NCBI GenBank assembly: GCA_019359505.1
Contig: JAHHHD010000011.1
Coordinates: 97,590 to 161,589, forward strand
Length of the DNA: 64,000 nucleotides
DNA from: Drouetiella hepatica Uher 2000/2452
Lineage (GTDB): Bacteria > Cyanobacteriota > Cyanobacteriia > Elainellales > Elainellaceae
Reading direction: 5' to 3'
Below the pieces are notes generated by a model that was given only the letters and a program-made list of their open reading frames with translations, was not told the DNA's origin and ran no database searches. The position numbers and the translations under genes were made by a program. Shown here piece after piece: positions 35,405 through 43,746 of the stretch. How positions within the stretch are numbered: position 1 is the stretch's first letter; every line of letters begins with the position of its first letter.

Positions 35405-36193
35405 TCAGGCTTCTTCTCTAAGGCTACGCAACCCCATCCAGCCCATGACCATGTAGCCGATCGCCAATAGCAAACTGCTAACGCTAACCCGTAGACCTGA
35501 TTTCAGGCTGTCTGTCCGTAAGGTATCCTCTACTTTTTGCTTCTGAGTCCGGATTTCGGTTGCCGCCTTGTTGCGCAGCTCGGTTTCTCGCTGGCTGAGG
35601 AAAGGATCAATACCTTGAGGGTCTGCTTTGAATCTACGCACTAAAGCCGCCTGCTCTTGAGTAAGCTGACCGCTCTGTTCTAACTGCGTCAACTGCTCGT
35701 TGGTTGCTCCAGTGAGCTGCGTAATTTGACTGCGCTGCGACTCAACTTCAGTTTGAAGGCGTGTATTCAGCTGCGCCTCGGCATCCGTAGTTTGCTTGGT
35801 GATTTGGGCAATGCCATTCGCATATTCCAGCCGCACATTGTTCAAATGCAGCGGAAACAGCAGCAGAAAAAACAGCCCCATGAGGCTGGCAAAAGCAAAC
35901 ACATAGAACCGAGGGCTTTGCCAGAACGTTTTGCCGATCGCCCGATCTCCGCTGATACTGTCAATCCAGAACCCGACCAACAGCAGCACCAGCCCGACCA
36001 ACGGCACGACCCCGCGATCGACCACTTGCGTCACAAAATTAATTTGCCACGATCGCTCTGAAAATTGGTAGGGCATCGACAAAATCACGGTGTCCAATAG
36101 CGCAGCTAGAACAACGATGATGCCCACCACTTTCAGGGTGCGGGAGGCGAGCAGTGAAATTGAGGAGCTGCTAAGAGCATTCTTCGGATTCAT
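35405..36193 (-). CDS. hpsJ: HpsJ-like membrane protein
   Basis: From ATG 36193 it is 262 aa (a TTG at 36205 is less likely). Membrane helices occur near residues 15-40 (TLKVVGIIVVLAALLDTVIL), 60-80 (GVVPLVGLVLLLVGFWI), 95-112 (FYVFAFASLMGLFFLLLFP) and the C-terminus (VSVSSLLLAIGYMVMGWMGL). Between the third and fourth is a ~100-residue coiled coil rich in Gln and Glu. The WQINFVTQVVDRGVVP segment matches HpsJ, a protein of hormogonium polysaccharide loci in filamentous cyanobacteria. A role in exopolysaccharide secretion is inferred from family and from the nearby glycosyltransferase. Confidence 0.7.
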   Translation of the reverse strand: MNPKNALSSSSISLLASRTLKVVGIIVVLAALLDTVILSMPYQFSERSWQINFVTQVVDRGVVPLVGLVLLLVGFWIDSISGDRAIGKTFWQSPRFYVFAFASLMGLFFLLLFPLHLNNVRLEYANGIAQITKQTTDAEAQLNTRLQTEVESQRSQITQLTGATNEQLTQLEQSGQLTQEQAALVRRFKADPQGIDPFLSQRETELRNKAATEIRTQKQKVEDTLRTDSLKSGLRVSVSSLLLAIGYMVMGWMGLRSLREEA

Positions 36194-36410
36194 GGGTAGT
36201 GTCAATATCTGATGGATGAATCTAAGGACTTATTAAACAGGATGAGGGTAGGTTGAACCAGAGAAGCGATCGCAGTCTGCCGAATGCAGCAAATCGCTCC
36301 TGCTTCTAATTCAGTCTCTCGTTATAGCATTGATCGAATCATGCAAACTTTTGGAAGACTTGAATCAGAGTTCCCCAGCAGAGGCAAAGACATAACAGGA
36401 GCGCTCAGGC

Positions 36411-36510
36411 ATATAGCACCGTAATTGAGTTAGAACAAGTTATTTTCGAGAGCTGCGCGGAACACGACTCTCAGAAAATAACTCATTGGGTTTAAGCGCG
36501 TAGCGTTATA
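36411..36510. repeat. Family C repeat, copy C2 (degenerate), in a 379-bp spacer
   Basis: It shares TAATTGAGTTAGAAC, the GAGAGCTGCGCGGAA core and TAACTCATTGGGTTTAAGCG with C1, but its arms carry several mismatches, so it looks like an ageing copy. The surrounding 36194-36572 spacer shows nothing else. Confidence 0.65.
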
Positions 36511-36572
36511 CCTAAATGGGATGATAGTTTTGGGAGCAGGTGAATTTCTATGCCGCTGAGGAAAGTCTTGTC

Positions 36573-37304
36573 ATGAACAAAATTCTTGAAATCTTGCCCG
36601 ATAAAGCTGCACTAATTGCCCGATCGCTGCAAATCATCTTGGAAAAGATTCCGACTGCAATTGCCGAACGAGGAATTTTCACGATCGCCCTTTCAGGTGG
36701 AGGTACGCCAAAGCCATTGTATGAAGCGATCGCGGCTGAAAATCTGCCCTGGGATAAAATTCATGTGTTTTGGGGCGACGAGCGCTATGTGCCCCCTACT
36801 CACCCGGACAGCAATGAGGGCATGGCGCGGCAGGCGTGGCTAAGCAAAGTGCCCATCCCAGCAGAGAATATTCACCCAATGCCCACAGATGCAGATGATC
36901 CGGCGATCGCTGCTCAGCAGCATGAGCAGCAGCTCCAAGACTTTTTTCAGGTCAAGTCCGGAGAAATTCCTGTTCTGGATGTGGTGTTATTAGGAATGGG
37001 AGATGATGCCCATACTGCGTCTTTGTTCCCCCACACGCAGGCATTGCAGGTGTGCGATCGCCTCGTCACTATGGGCAGCAAAGACGGTCAGCCCCGCATT
37101 ACCTTCACCATTCCTTTGATTAATCAGGCGCGGTGCGTCATGTTTATTGTTGCCGGAGTCAGCAAACAGCCCGCACTAGCGCAGGTTTTTGCCGCCAGTG
37201 CCGATAGTAATCTGTATCCTTCTCGATTAATTCAGCCCTTCGGAGAGCTGTGGTGGCTCTTGGATGAAGATGCAGGACGCAATCTAAAAGATAGACTCCC
37301 TTAA
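36573..37304 (+). CDS. pgl: 6-phosphogluconolactonase
   Basis: It hydrolyses 6-phosphogluconolactone in the oxidative pentose phosphate pathway, the main dark NADPH source of cyanobacteria. From ATG 36573 it is 243 aa, the usual length; an upstream GTG at 36540 is rejected because GAGGA lies at a good distance from the ATG. Motifs: TIALSGGGTPKPLYEAI, the signature IHVFWGDERYVPPTHPDSN, VVLLGMGDDAHTASLFPHT, and FTIPLINQARCVMFIVAG. It stands alone here; zwf, opcA and tal are not in view. Confidence 0.95.
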   Translation: MNKILEILPDKAALIARSLQIILEKIPTAIAERGIFTIALSGGGTPKPLYEAIAAENLPWDKIHVFWGDERYVPPTHPDSNEGMARQAWLSKVPIPAENIHPMPTDADDPAIAAQQHEQQLQDFFQVKSGEIPVLDVVLLGMGDDAHTASLFPHTQALQVCDRLVTMGSKDGQPRITFTIPLINQARCVMFIVAGVSKQPALAQVFAASADSNLYPSRLIQPFGELWWLLDEDAGRNLKDRLP

Positions 37305-37361
37305 TCTGCAATCCCTTAATCTGCAATTGGACAAATCTGTAGAGCCGTACCTCAGATTACA

Positions 37362-37429
37362 ATTTAATTTTTTGAAAGGTATGCCACCTTTGCCTTTCAA
37401 AAAATTAAATAGCATATTTGAAATATGCT
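37362..37429. repeat. Family D hairpin, copy D1, plus a small palindrome
   Basis: Arms ATTTAATTTTTTGAAAGG (37362-37379) and CCTTTCAAAAAATTAAAT (37393-37410) are perfect. A second palindrome AGCATATTTGAAATATGCT (37411-37429) follows at once. The outer stem matches D2 at 54040. An 85-aa frame crossing it is rejected. Confidence 0.75.
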
Positions 37430-37580
37430 CTTACCAAAACATAGGCTTCAATCTCATGTCCCCTACGCTGTATGTCGCTCTGTATCACTCTTATTCAAAC
37501 TCACTAAGATTTAGACTCACTAAGATGCAAACTAACAAGATGCAAACTAATAAATTTATGGTGAGCCAGGGAAGTGCTGC

Positions 37581-38417
37581 ATGATTGTTTGTCCCAATTG
37601 CAATCACCAAAATCCGGATGCTGCGGTGCAGTGTGAGGCTTGCTATACTCCGCTACCTGCAATGGTTTTGTGTCCGGGTTGCGGCGCTTCGGTACAGGCA
37701 GATGCTAGCTTTTGTGGTCAGTGTGGATTTAATTTACAGGCTCAAGGCGGCACAGCCGCTGAGTCACAGTCAGCTACTCTCTCTCCTGACCTAGAATCTC
37801 CTGACTCAAAATCTCCTGACTTAGAATCTCCTAATTTAACGCCCCCTGATTTTAGTATTCCTGACCTAGCACCCCTTGAGCCGCTACCCTCACTAGAGCC
37901 TTTGGTAGAAATTCAGCCTTCGCCTCTGCCCGAAGGCGTTGCGCCCATCCTATCTCAGCCGTTTGAGAACCCGCCTGCCCCTTTTGCTGCACCTGTTGCC
38001 CCAGCCCCGACTCCTAGCCCTGCTGTCATGCCGCAGACTTTTGCTCAGCCTCCCATTGTGGCTCCGACCTACAGCACCCAACTGCAAACTCAGATGGCTC
38101 GGCTGCTACATGTCCAGACCAACACACCTGTAGAGCTGCCTACCACGTTAGCGGTCATTCATATTGGCAAGCCAAACGATCGCATTCCACCCGATGTTGA
38201 TGTGTCTGGATTTCCCAACTCCGAGATCGTCTCTCGCATCCATGCCGATATTCGCGTCGAGGGCGACCTTTACTACATTGAAGATGTGGGCAGTTCCAAC
38301 GGGACTTATATCAACAATGCGCCTTTGCCCAGCGGCAACCGCCATCGGCTTAGACCGGGCGATCGCATCGCGCTAGGTAAAGGAGATAAGATGACGTTTT
38401 TGTTTCAAATTGCTTAA
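37581..38417 (+). CDS. FHA-domain protein with two zinc ribbons
   Basis: The 278-aa protein has an N-terminal double zinc ribbon: CPNC and CEAC in the first 25 residues, then CPGC and CGQC at about 32-50. A ~120-residue Pro/Ser-rich linker with S-P-D-L-E pentapeptides follows, then a C-terminal FHA domain (about 185-275). The FHA landmarks are VIHIGKPNDRIPPDVDVS, SEIVSRIHADIRV and VGSSNGTYINN. FHA domains bind phosphothreonine peptides, so it probably reads Ser/Thr kinase signals. The partner kinase is not in the window. The start ATG 37581 gives Cys4 in the usual place. Confidence 0.9.
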   Translation: MIVCPNCNHQNPDAAVQCEACYTPLPAMVLCPGCGASVQADASFCGQCGFNLQAQGGTAAESQSATLSPDLESPDSKSPDLESPNLTPPDFSIPDLAPLEPLPSLEPLVEIQPSPLPEGVAPILSQPFENPPAPFAAPVAPAPTPSPAVMPQTFAQPPIVAPTYSTQLQTQMARLLHVQTNTPVELPTTLAVIHIGKPNDRIPPDVDVSGFPNSEIVSRIHADIRVEGDLYYIEDVGSSNGTYINNAPLPSGNRHRLRPGDRIALGKGDKMTFLFQIA

Positions 38418-38497
38418 CTCCAGCCGCAGCTTCAGCTAGGGTAGGGAGTGCCTATCTTTGGGCAATATTTAGGAATAAGTGTTCAGGAGCGATCGCC

Positions 38498-39958
38498 TTG
38501 CCCAAACCCATCACCCAGGCTCAGCCGCCTCTCGAATTCATTCCGCCTGCTTTTAATCCAGCGGTCTACCGTTTTTTGAAACTTGTGCTGCCTCTGTGGA
38601 CACGCTGGCGGTTGAAAATAGTCGATGTCCAGGTGAATCATCTGGATACCCTTATTCACTGCTATCAGCGGTTTCAAGCAGGCGAGCTGCGGTTTATGGT
38701 GGCGTTTCGGCATCCCAGCACTAACGATCCCTTTTGCCTGTTTAACCTGCTCGATCGGCAACTCCCTAAAATGGCGCGACAGCAGGGAATTGCGCTAAAA
38801 CTGCCCGTCTACGCTCACTTTATGTACGATCGCGGCATTCCCCTCTGGGCAGGCAAGACGGTGGGCTGGCTGCTGCGACACTTGGGATGTACTTCTATTC
38901 GACGTGGCAAGCTAGACCTGATGGGACTGCGATCGGCACGGGAAATCTATGCAGAGGGTCGATTCCCCATCGCGGCGGCTCCAGAAGGTGCAACCAATGG
39001 GCACAACGAGATTGTTAGCCCATTAGAGCCAGGAATTGCCCAACTTAGCTTTTGGTGTGTCGAGGATTTGCGCAAAGCAGACCGCAATGAGGAAGTGTGG
39101 ATCGTGCCGATCGGGGTGCAATACCGCTATGTTTCTCCACCCTGGGAGGCGATCGAGCAGTTGTTGAGCACGCTAGAAGCTGATTGCGGTTTACCGCCTT
39201 ACGATGCCGCTAGCCTCAATCCGACGCTGAACATTGTGGAGCAGGGTGCATCTCTGTCCGCTATTTTGTCAAATCCCCAAGAGCTTTTGCTCTACAAGCG
39301 GCTGCTACGGCTTAGCGAACACTTGCTCACCTCGATGGAGCAGTTTTATAGCAAGTTTTATCATCAAAATTTGAGACCCTCGACACTGCCAGAGAATCCT
39401 ACGGATGCAGCCTCTGACGATCGCATTTCCCCTGCCAATCATCTGATTGGCATCCGGCTACAAACTTTGCTGAATGGGGCGTTGTCGGTTTCAGAAGACT
39501 ATTTTGGCGTTCCTGGAAAGGGTAATTTTGCCGATCGCTGTCGTCGGCTAGAGCAGGCAAGCTGGGACTGGATCTATCGAGAAGATCTCAAAGAGCTAGA
39601 GGATTTATCCCCGGTCGATCGCGGCTTAGCCGATCGGATTGCTGAAGAATCGGCTCAGCGCCTATGGCATATGCGGCTAGTGGAGAGTTTCGTTAGCGTC
39701 ACCGGACACTATATTCTCGAAAAACCCACGGCCGATCGCTTCGCTGAAACGCTGCTGCTCCTCTATGACACCGTTAATAAAATTAAAGGTAGATTCTATG
39801 CGCCCCGACCACGTCTGGGGCAGCAGCGGGCAGAGCTGACCGTTGGTGAACCCATTGCTGTGAGCGATCGCTGGGCAGACTACAAAACTAGCCGGCGATC
39901 GGCAGTGGCGACGTTGACCCAGGATTTGCAGGTAGCACTGGAAAAATTAATCCTGTAG
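38498..39958 (+). CDS. PlsC-like acyltransferase (AGPAT fold), unusual length
   Basis: A 486-aa protein starting at TTG 38498, supported by CAGGAG at 38485-38490. The N-terminal half holds the acyltransferase landmarks: the HX4D box FRHPSTNDPF (about residues 70-79) and the EGxxN-type box AAPEGATNGHNE (about 161-172). The C-terminal ~230 residues (FADRCRRLEQASWDWIYRED; SVTGHYILEKPTADRF) belong to no domain I know but seem conserved in cyanobacterial homologues. A role in glycerolipid or other lipid acylation is inferred. It lies 81 bp after the FHA gene and close to the following permease gene. Confidence 0.75.
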   Translation: MPKPITQAQPPLEFIPPAFNPAVYRFLKLVLPLWTRWRLKIVDVQVNHLDTLIHCYQRFQAGELRFMVAFRHPSTNDPFCLFNLLDRQLPKMARQQGIALKLPVYAHFMYDRGIPLWAGKTVGWLLRHLGCTSIRRGKLDLMGLRSAREIYAEGRFPIAAAPEGATNGHNEIVSPLEPGIAQLSFWCVEDLRKADRNEEVWIVPIGVQYRYVSPPWEAIEQLLSTLEADCGLPPYDAASLNPTLNIVEQGASLSAILSNPQELLLYKRLLRLSEHLLTSMEQFYSKFYHQNLRPSTLPENPTDAASDDRISPANHLIGIRLQTLLNGALSVSEDYFGVPGKGNFADRCRRLEQASWDWIYREDLKELEDLSPVDRGLADRIAEESAQRLWHMRLVESFVSVTGHYILEKPTADRFAETLLLLYDTVNKIKGRFYAPRPRLGQQRAELTVGEPIAVSDRWADYKTSRRSAVATLTQDLQVALEKLIL

Positions 39959-40037
39959 AGCCATGAATTCGGCTCTGCTCACTATAAGATGCAGATCCGC
40001 ACCAAAATTCAGATCCGCACCCCCGATCGCCCTGCTC

Positions 40038-40919
40038 ATGACCTTTACTAAACCTCGTTTTTTGAGTCTCCGCAACCTTTCTCAGTATCCCCGTCTCTCT
40101 ATTCAGATGATGGCGGTGGGCACTGCAATCACGCTGCTGTTTGTTTTGGCGGCTCTGTTTGCGCCCTTGCTGCAATCTTGGGGCTGGCTGCAAAATCCGC
40201 TAGAAGGTCTGGCAAACCCCATTCATGAAGCTCCGTCGGCTGCCCATTGGTTTGGCACCAGTCGGCAGGGCTACGACGTATTCTCACGAACGCTGTTTGG
40301 CACTCAGGCGGCATTGCAGGTCGTGGTGCTGGCGACATTGCTGAGCTTGGTGATTGGTGTGCCGTTGGGCATGGTCAGCGGCTACTTGGGCGGCAGACTC
40401 GATCGCGCCCTTCTGTTCCTAATGGACACGATCTACACGCTGCCGGGGCTATTACTCTCGGTGACTCTAGCGTTTGTGGTTGGGCGAGGAGTGGGTAACG
40501 CAGCGATCGCTCTCAGCATTGCCTATGTGCCGCAGTACTATCGGGTGGTGCGCAATCATACGGTCAGCATTAAAACAGAGCTGTTTATCGAGGCAGCGCG
40601 ATCGATGGGGGCATCCACCTGGCGGGTGCTTTCCCGATATCTTTTCTTCAATGTGATTCAAAGCGTCCCGGTCTTGTTTACTCTCAATGCTGCCGATGCT
40701 GTGCTCATTCTTGGCGGTCTGGGCTTCCTGGGCTTGGGCTTGCCGGAACAAACGCCTGAATGGGGGACAGACCTGCGTCAGGCGCTAGATGCCTTGTCTA
40801 CCGGAATCTGGTGGACGGCTCTCTTTCCAGGGCTGGCGCTGACGATGCTAGTGGTGGGGCTATCGCTGATGGGAGAAGGCTTGAATGAGTTGATTAACCC
40901 GCTGTCTCGGCAGGATTAG
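40038..40919 (+). CDS. ABC transporter permease, DppC/OppC type
   Basis: An inner-membrane permease of a peptide/nickel-class (BPD_transp_1) importer. From ATG 40038 it is 293 aa; an upstream ATG at 39963 would add a 25-residue Arg-rich leader. Features: TM1 (MMAVGTAITLLFVLAALFAPL), the DppC-type FGTSRQGYDVFSRTLFG, a permease core, and the EAA-like loop EAARSMGASTWRVLSRYLFF. LGFLGLGLPEQTPEWGTDL closes the domain. The matching DppB-like permease lies at 56952, not adjacent, and no binding protein or ATPase gene is in the window, so the transporter is genomically scattered. Confidence 0.9.
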   Translation: MTFTKPRFLSLRNLSQYPRLSIQMMAVGTAITLLFVLAALFAPLLQSWGWLQNPLEGLANPIHEAPSAAHWFGTSRQGYDVFSRTLFGTQAALQVVVLATLLSLVIGVPLGMVSGYLGGRLDRALLFLMDTIYTLPGLLLSVTLAFVVGRGVGNAAIALSIAYVPQYYRVVRNHTVSIKTELFIEAARSMGASTWRVLSRYLFFNVIQSVPVLFTLNAADAVLILGGLGFLGLGLPEQTPEWGTDLRQALDALSTGIWWTALFPGLALTMLVVGLSLMGEGLNELINPLSRQD

Positions 40920-40924
40920 TAAGG

Positions 40925-41051
40925 GGATGGGTGGATGAGTAGATGAGGGGATGAGTAGATGAGTGGATGAGTACGCTCACATCTACCCACCGACCCATCT
41001 ACCCACCGACCCACCGACCCACCGACCCATCCCCCCACTACCCTCACACCC
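40925..41051. repeat. STRR-like array of GGATGAGTA and CCGACCCATCTACC units
   Basis: A G-rich tract (40925-40973: GGATGAGT/AGATGAG units) is followed by a C-rich tract (40981-41051: CTACCCACCGACCCA units). The tracts are roughly reverse complementary and could fold back. It separates dppC-like from the ROK gene and creates a false Pro/Thr-rich N-terminal extension for the latter. Confidence 0.85.
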
Positions 41052-41067
41052 AAATCATCAAATTAAA

Positions 41068-41967
41068 ATGGTCACTTTTCAAGAAGAAGTCATTGGCATT
41101 GACTTGGGTGGCACTGCCATCAAGATGGGAAAGTTCGATGCTCAGGGAACCTGTCTTAAATCGCTCATCCTCCCTACACCCCAGCCAGCCTATCCTCAAG
41201 CTGTGCTGGAGGTCATGGTGAAAGCGATCGCCCAGCTTGATCCTAATCATCAGACTGTCGCGATCGGGGTGGGCACTCCTGGCCCTGCCGATGCTGCTGG
41301 GCGTATTGCCAGAATTGCCATTAACCTAGAGGGCTGGCGAGATATTCCCTTAGCAGACTGGCTAGAAGCCGAGACAGGTAAGCCAACGATCGTGGCGAAC
41401 GATGCCAATTGTGCCGGGCTGGGTGAGTATTGGCTGGGGGCGGGCAAGCCATTTCGCAACGTGATAATGCTGACCTTGGGGACGGGAGTGGGCGGTGCGG
41501 TGATTCTGGACGGCAAGCTGTTTGTTGGCCATGATGGCACGGCGGGCGAACTGGGGCTGATTACGCTCAATCCAGAAGGTGAGCACTGTAACAGCGGCAA
41601 CAGAGGATCGCTAGAGCAATATGTGTCCGTGCGCGCCATTCGCCGACGGAGTGGATGGGAGCCACATGAGTTGGGAGAAAAAGCTAGAGCTGGAGAGGAA
41701 GAAGCGATCGCTTTTTGGCAAAGCTATGGACGCGATTTGGGCATCGGGATTGCCAGTCTTCTCTATGTTCTTGCCCCCGAAGCGGTCATTATTGGCGGTG
41801 GCGTCAGCGCCAGCGCAGAGTTCTTTTTCCCTAGCCTGCAAGCCGAAGTTGAGCAGCGCGTTTTACCTAGCTCTCGATCCGGATTACAGATTCGGCTGGC
41901 TGAATTGGGCAATCAGGCGGGAGTTGTCGGAGCGGCAAAATTAGCATGGCAACGGCGATCGGCATGA
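41068..41967 (+). CDS. ROK-family sugar kinase (glucokinase-like)
   Basis: From ATG 41068 it is 299 aa; an upstream GTG at 40963 runs through the tandem repeat and is rejected. It has the phosphate-1 motif IGIDLGGTAIKMGKF, VGTPGPAD, the substrate region NDANCAGLGEYWLG, and LGTGVGGAVILDGKLFVG. The usual ROK zinc motif CxCGxxGCxE appears as CNSGNRGSLE: the first Cys is retained but the others are replaced, so zinc binding is probably lost. It likely phosphorylates glucose or a related sugar. The family is sure and the substrate is not. Confidence 0.88.
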   Translation: MVTFQEEVIGIDLGGTAIKMGKFDAQGTCLKSLILPTPQPAYPQAVLEVMVKAIAQLDPNHQTVAIGVGTPGPADAAGRIARIAINLEGWRDIPLADWLEAETGKPTIVANDANCAGLGEYWLGAGKPFRNVIMLTLGTGVGGAVILDGKLFVGHDGTAGELGLITLNPEGEHCNSGNRGSLEQYVSVRAIRRRSGWEPHELGEKARAGEEEAIAFWQSYGRDLGIGIASLLYVLAPEAVIIGGGVSASAEFFFPSLQAEVEQRVLPSSRSGLQIRLAELGNQAGVVGAAKLAWQRRSA

Positions 41968-42242
41968 CACTAGCACTGGCGCCCACTGCCCAAAGAGCTG
42001 GAATCACCGGGCGTTTCCCACTCCAGGAACTGTCACAAAACTGAGAACCTCAGTAAATCTGGGCGCTATGATACAAAATATAGGGCAAAGCGTCAAGCTT
42101 CACGTATTTTTTGTTCTGCTGAAACCCGTATTTATTGCAGCCAGTCAACATCTTTTTTGGTGTAGAGGGTGTTGACCGACAAAGTTTAAGAATTTAGCAT
42201 TTTATGTGCGCTTGAGCGATCGCTCGGCGTTGAGGAGGAAGG

Positions 42243-42644
42243 ATGAAACGAGCGAACTGGTTAATTTTATCAAGCGTTTTGGCGGCTTTTGCGATCGCTC
42301 CTATTGCCTACGGCGGTCCTATTCAAACCCCCTTGGCAAGTGCCGTTACGGTGACGGGTAGCTCAGGTGGCGCTCAGTCTAGCCAATGTGGATTTATTTC
42401 TGACACGCCTAGCCAGGTGGTGGTGGTGAGTCAGCCTACTCCTTTACGATTCAAAGTCGTCCAAGGTGCTGGACAGCCTACCCTACGGATTAGCGGCCCT
42501 GTAAACCAATGCGCTATGGCAGAAGGTTCGTCAGGCGGCACGATCGAGATTCCTGGAGTTTGGCAGCCCGGAACTTACTCTGTGTTTGTAGGCGATCGCG
42601 CCCAGGGTAGCTATCCTTACACACTGTCTATTAGCCCAGAATAG
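42243..42644 (+). CDS. Small secreted protein (hypothetical)
   Basis: Family not recognised. The 133-aa protein starts after a very strong ribosome site (GAGGAGGAAGG directly before ATG 42243). It has a clear signal peptide (MKRANWLILSSVLAAFAIAP, cleavage near AYG). The mature part is Gly/Ser/Pro-rich with two Cys (SQCGF, NQCAM) that could form a disulphide. It ends in beta segments (GVWQPGTYSVFVGDRAQGSY). The VWQPGTYSVFVGDR segment resembles the C-terminal pre-peptidase or Ig-like domains of secreted proteins. A periplasmic or extracellular location is inferred. Confidence 0.75.
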   Translation: MKRANWLILSSVLAAFAIAPIAYGGPIQTPLASAVTVTGSSGGAQSSQCGFISDTPSQVVVVSQPTPLRFKVVQGAGQPTLRISGPVNQCAMAEGSSGGTIEIPGVWQPGTYSVFVGDRAQGSYPYTLSISPE

Positions 42645-42660
42645 GTTGGAAGAGCACCGA

Positions 42661-42755
42661 TAGAGCAACCGTTAAGGCGGTTAGGAAGGGGACATTTAGG
42701 GTGGGGCGCGAAGCGCCCCACCCTAAATGTCTTAAGCAAACTGGCGACAGCCATA
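42661..42755. repeat. Family A palindromic repeat, copy A5
   Basis: Core AGGGTGGGGCGC-GAA-GCGCCCCACCCT with left flank GCAACCGTTAAGGCGGTTAGG and right flank CTTAAGCAAACTGGCGACAGCC. Nearly identical to A4. It lies between convergent genes. Confidence 0.85.
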
Positions 42756-42805
42756 TGGTCAAATTGAGAAATGGTGGGAGCTGATTATAAGTGCCTTTCT
42801 TAGCG

Positions 42806-43516
42806 CTAACTCACTTCCTCACAAATTTGCTGGAATGCCGCAACCGGATCGAGTGCTGACGTAATCGGTCGCCCAATCACCAAATAATTGGCTCCGGCTT
42901 TGAAGGCGGCAGAAGGAGTAAGCGATCGCCCCTGATCTCCTTTTTCTGACCAACTCGGACGGACGCCGGGACAAACCAACAAAAAATCTTTGCCGCAGGT
43001 GTCTCGAAGTTGAGCTGCCTCCTGGGGAGAGCAAACGGCTCCCGCCAAGCCGCTTTCCTGCGCCAATAGCGCCATTTGCAGCGCATAGTCGTTGAGTTCT
43101 AGGGGAATCTTTAGCTCAAAAGCCAGCGATCGCGAGGTGAGGCTGGTCAATAGCGTGATGGCGATTAGGTTGGGGGTGGGCAAATTGGCAGCGATCGCGC
43201 CTTCCTCGGCGGCAGTCTGGGAAGCTTTGAGCGCCACCTGTCCGGCGGCAGCATGGACGGTTAGCAAGTCAACGCCATAGCCAGCGGCAGCGCGACAGGC
43301 TCCTGCCATCGTGTTAGGAATGTCGTGAAACTTTAGATCAAGAAAGATGCGTTTCTGGCGTTCTTCGAGAACCTTGAGAATGCCGGAACCAGTGCTGACG
43401 AACAGCTCTAGCCCGACTTTCCAAAACGTCACCTCTGGGAGGCGATCGAGCAGGGCAACTGCCTCGGCTTCAGTTGGGACATCCAGGGGGACGATGATGC
43501 GATCGGACAGAGCCAT
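42806..43516 (-). CDS. pyrF: Orotidine 5'-phosphate decarboxylase
   Basis: It makes UMP from OMP, the last step of pyrimidine synthesis. The 236-aa TIM-barrel protein shows [27 protein letters not shown], the catalytic cluster [14 protein letters not shown] (Asp-Lys-x-x-Asp), LLTVHAAAG, and the C-terminal phosphate-binding [18 protein letters not shown]. The start ATG 43516 is well placed. It is flanked by repeats on both sides, and no other pyr gene is in the window. Confidence 0.96.
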   Translation of the reverse strand: MALSDRIIVPLDVPTEAEAVALLDRLPEVTFWKVGLELFVSTGSGILKVLEERQKRIFLDLKFHDIPNTMAGACRAAAGYGVDLLTVHAAAGQVALKASQTAAEEGAIAANLPTPNLIAITLLTSLTSRSLAFELKIPLELNDYALQMALLAQESGLAGAVCSPQEAAQLRDTCGKDFLLVCPGVRPSWSEKGDQGRSLTPSAAFKAGANYLVIGRPITSALDPVAAFQQICEEVS

Positions 43517-43552
43517 ATTTTCAACAAACCTAATTTCTTACAACAAAACCTA

Positions 43553-43651
43553 ATACCAATTTAAGACCCAAACAGGGCAGATGATTTTCGAGAGCCGCGC
43601 GGAGCGCGGCTCTCGAAAATCATCTGTCGCCTCATCAATCTAAATTGGTAT
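43553..43651. repeat. Family C repeat, copy C3, with perfect terminal inverted repeats
   Basis: The ends ATACCAATTTA (43553-43563) and TAAATTGGTAT (43641-43651) are exact inverses. The core is a perfect 23-bp stem (43578-43600 with 43604-43626) around GGA; its tip GAGAGCCGCGC-GGA-GCGCGGCTCTC is shared with C1. ACCAATTT-type ends occur in many cyanobacterial miniature elements. Confidence 0.85.
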
Positions 43652-43677
43652 GGTTTCTTACAGAGTATTGATATTTA

Positions 43678-43746
43678 TGTGATGGTTTTTGTTGAGTGGG
43701 CGAAGCCCACTCAACAAAAACCATCACATTTTGAGGACTACCGTTT
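43678..43746. repeat. Family E hairpin, copy E1, with conserved 18-bp tail
   Basis: A perfect 24-bp stem (43678-43701 with 43705-43728) around GAA is followed by TTTTGAGGACTACCGTTT (43729-43746). The same 18-bp tail follows the E2 hairpin at 47474-47491 although the stems differ. The tail reaches the tyrS stop codon. Confidence 0.85.

Noticed and set aside
37327..37584. Plus-strand ORF of 85 aa before the FHA gene
   Set aside because: It crosses the D1 hairpin and a direct repeat (ATGCAAACTAA), has no motif, and overlaps the FHA start.
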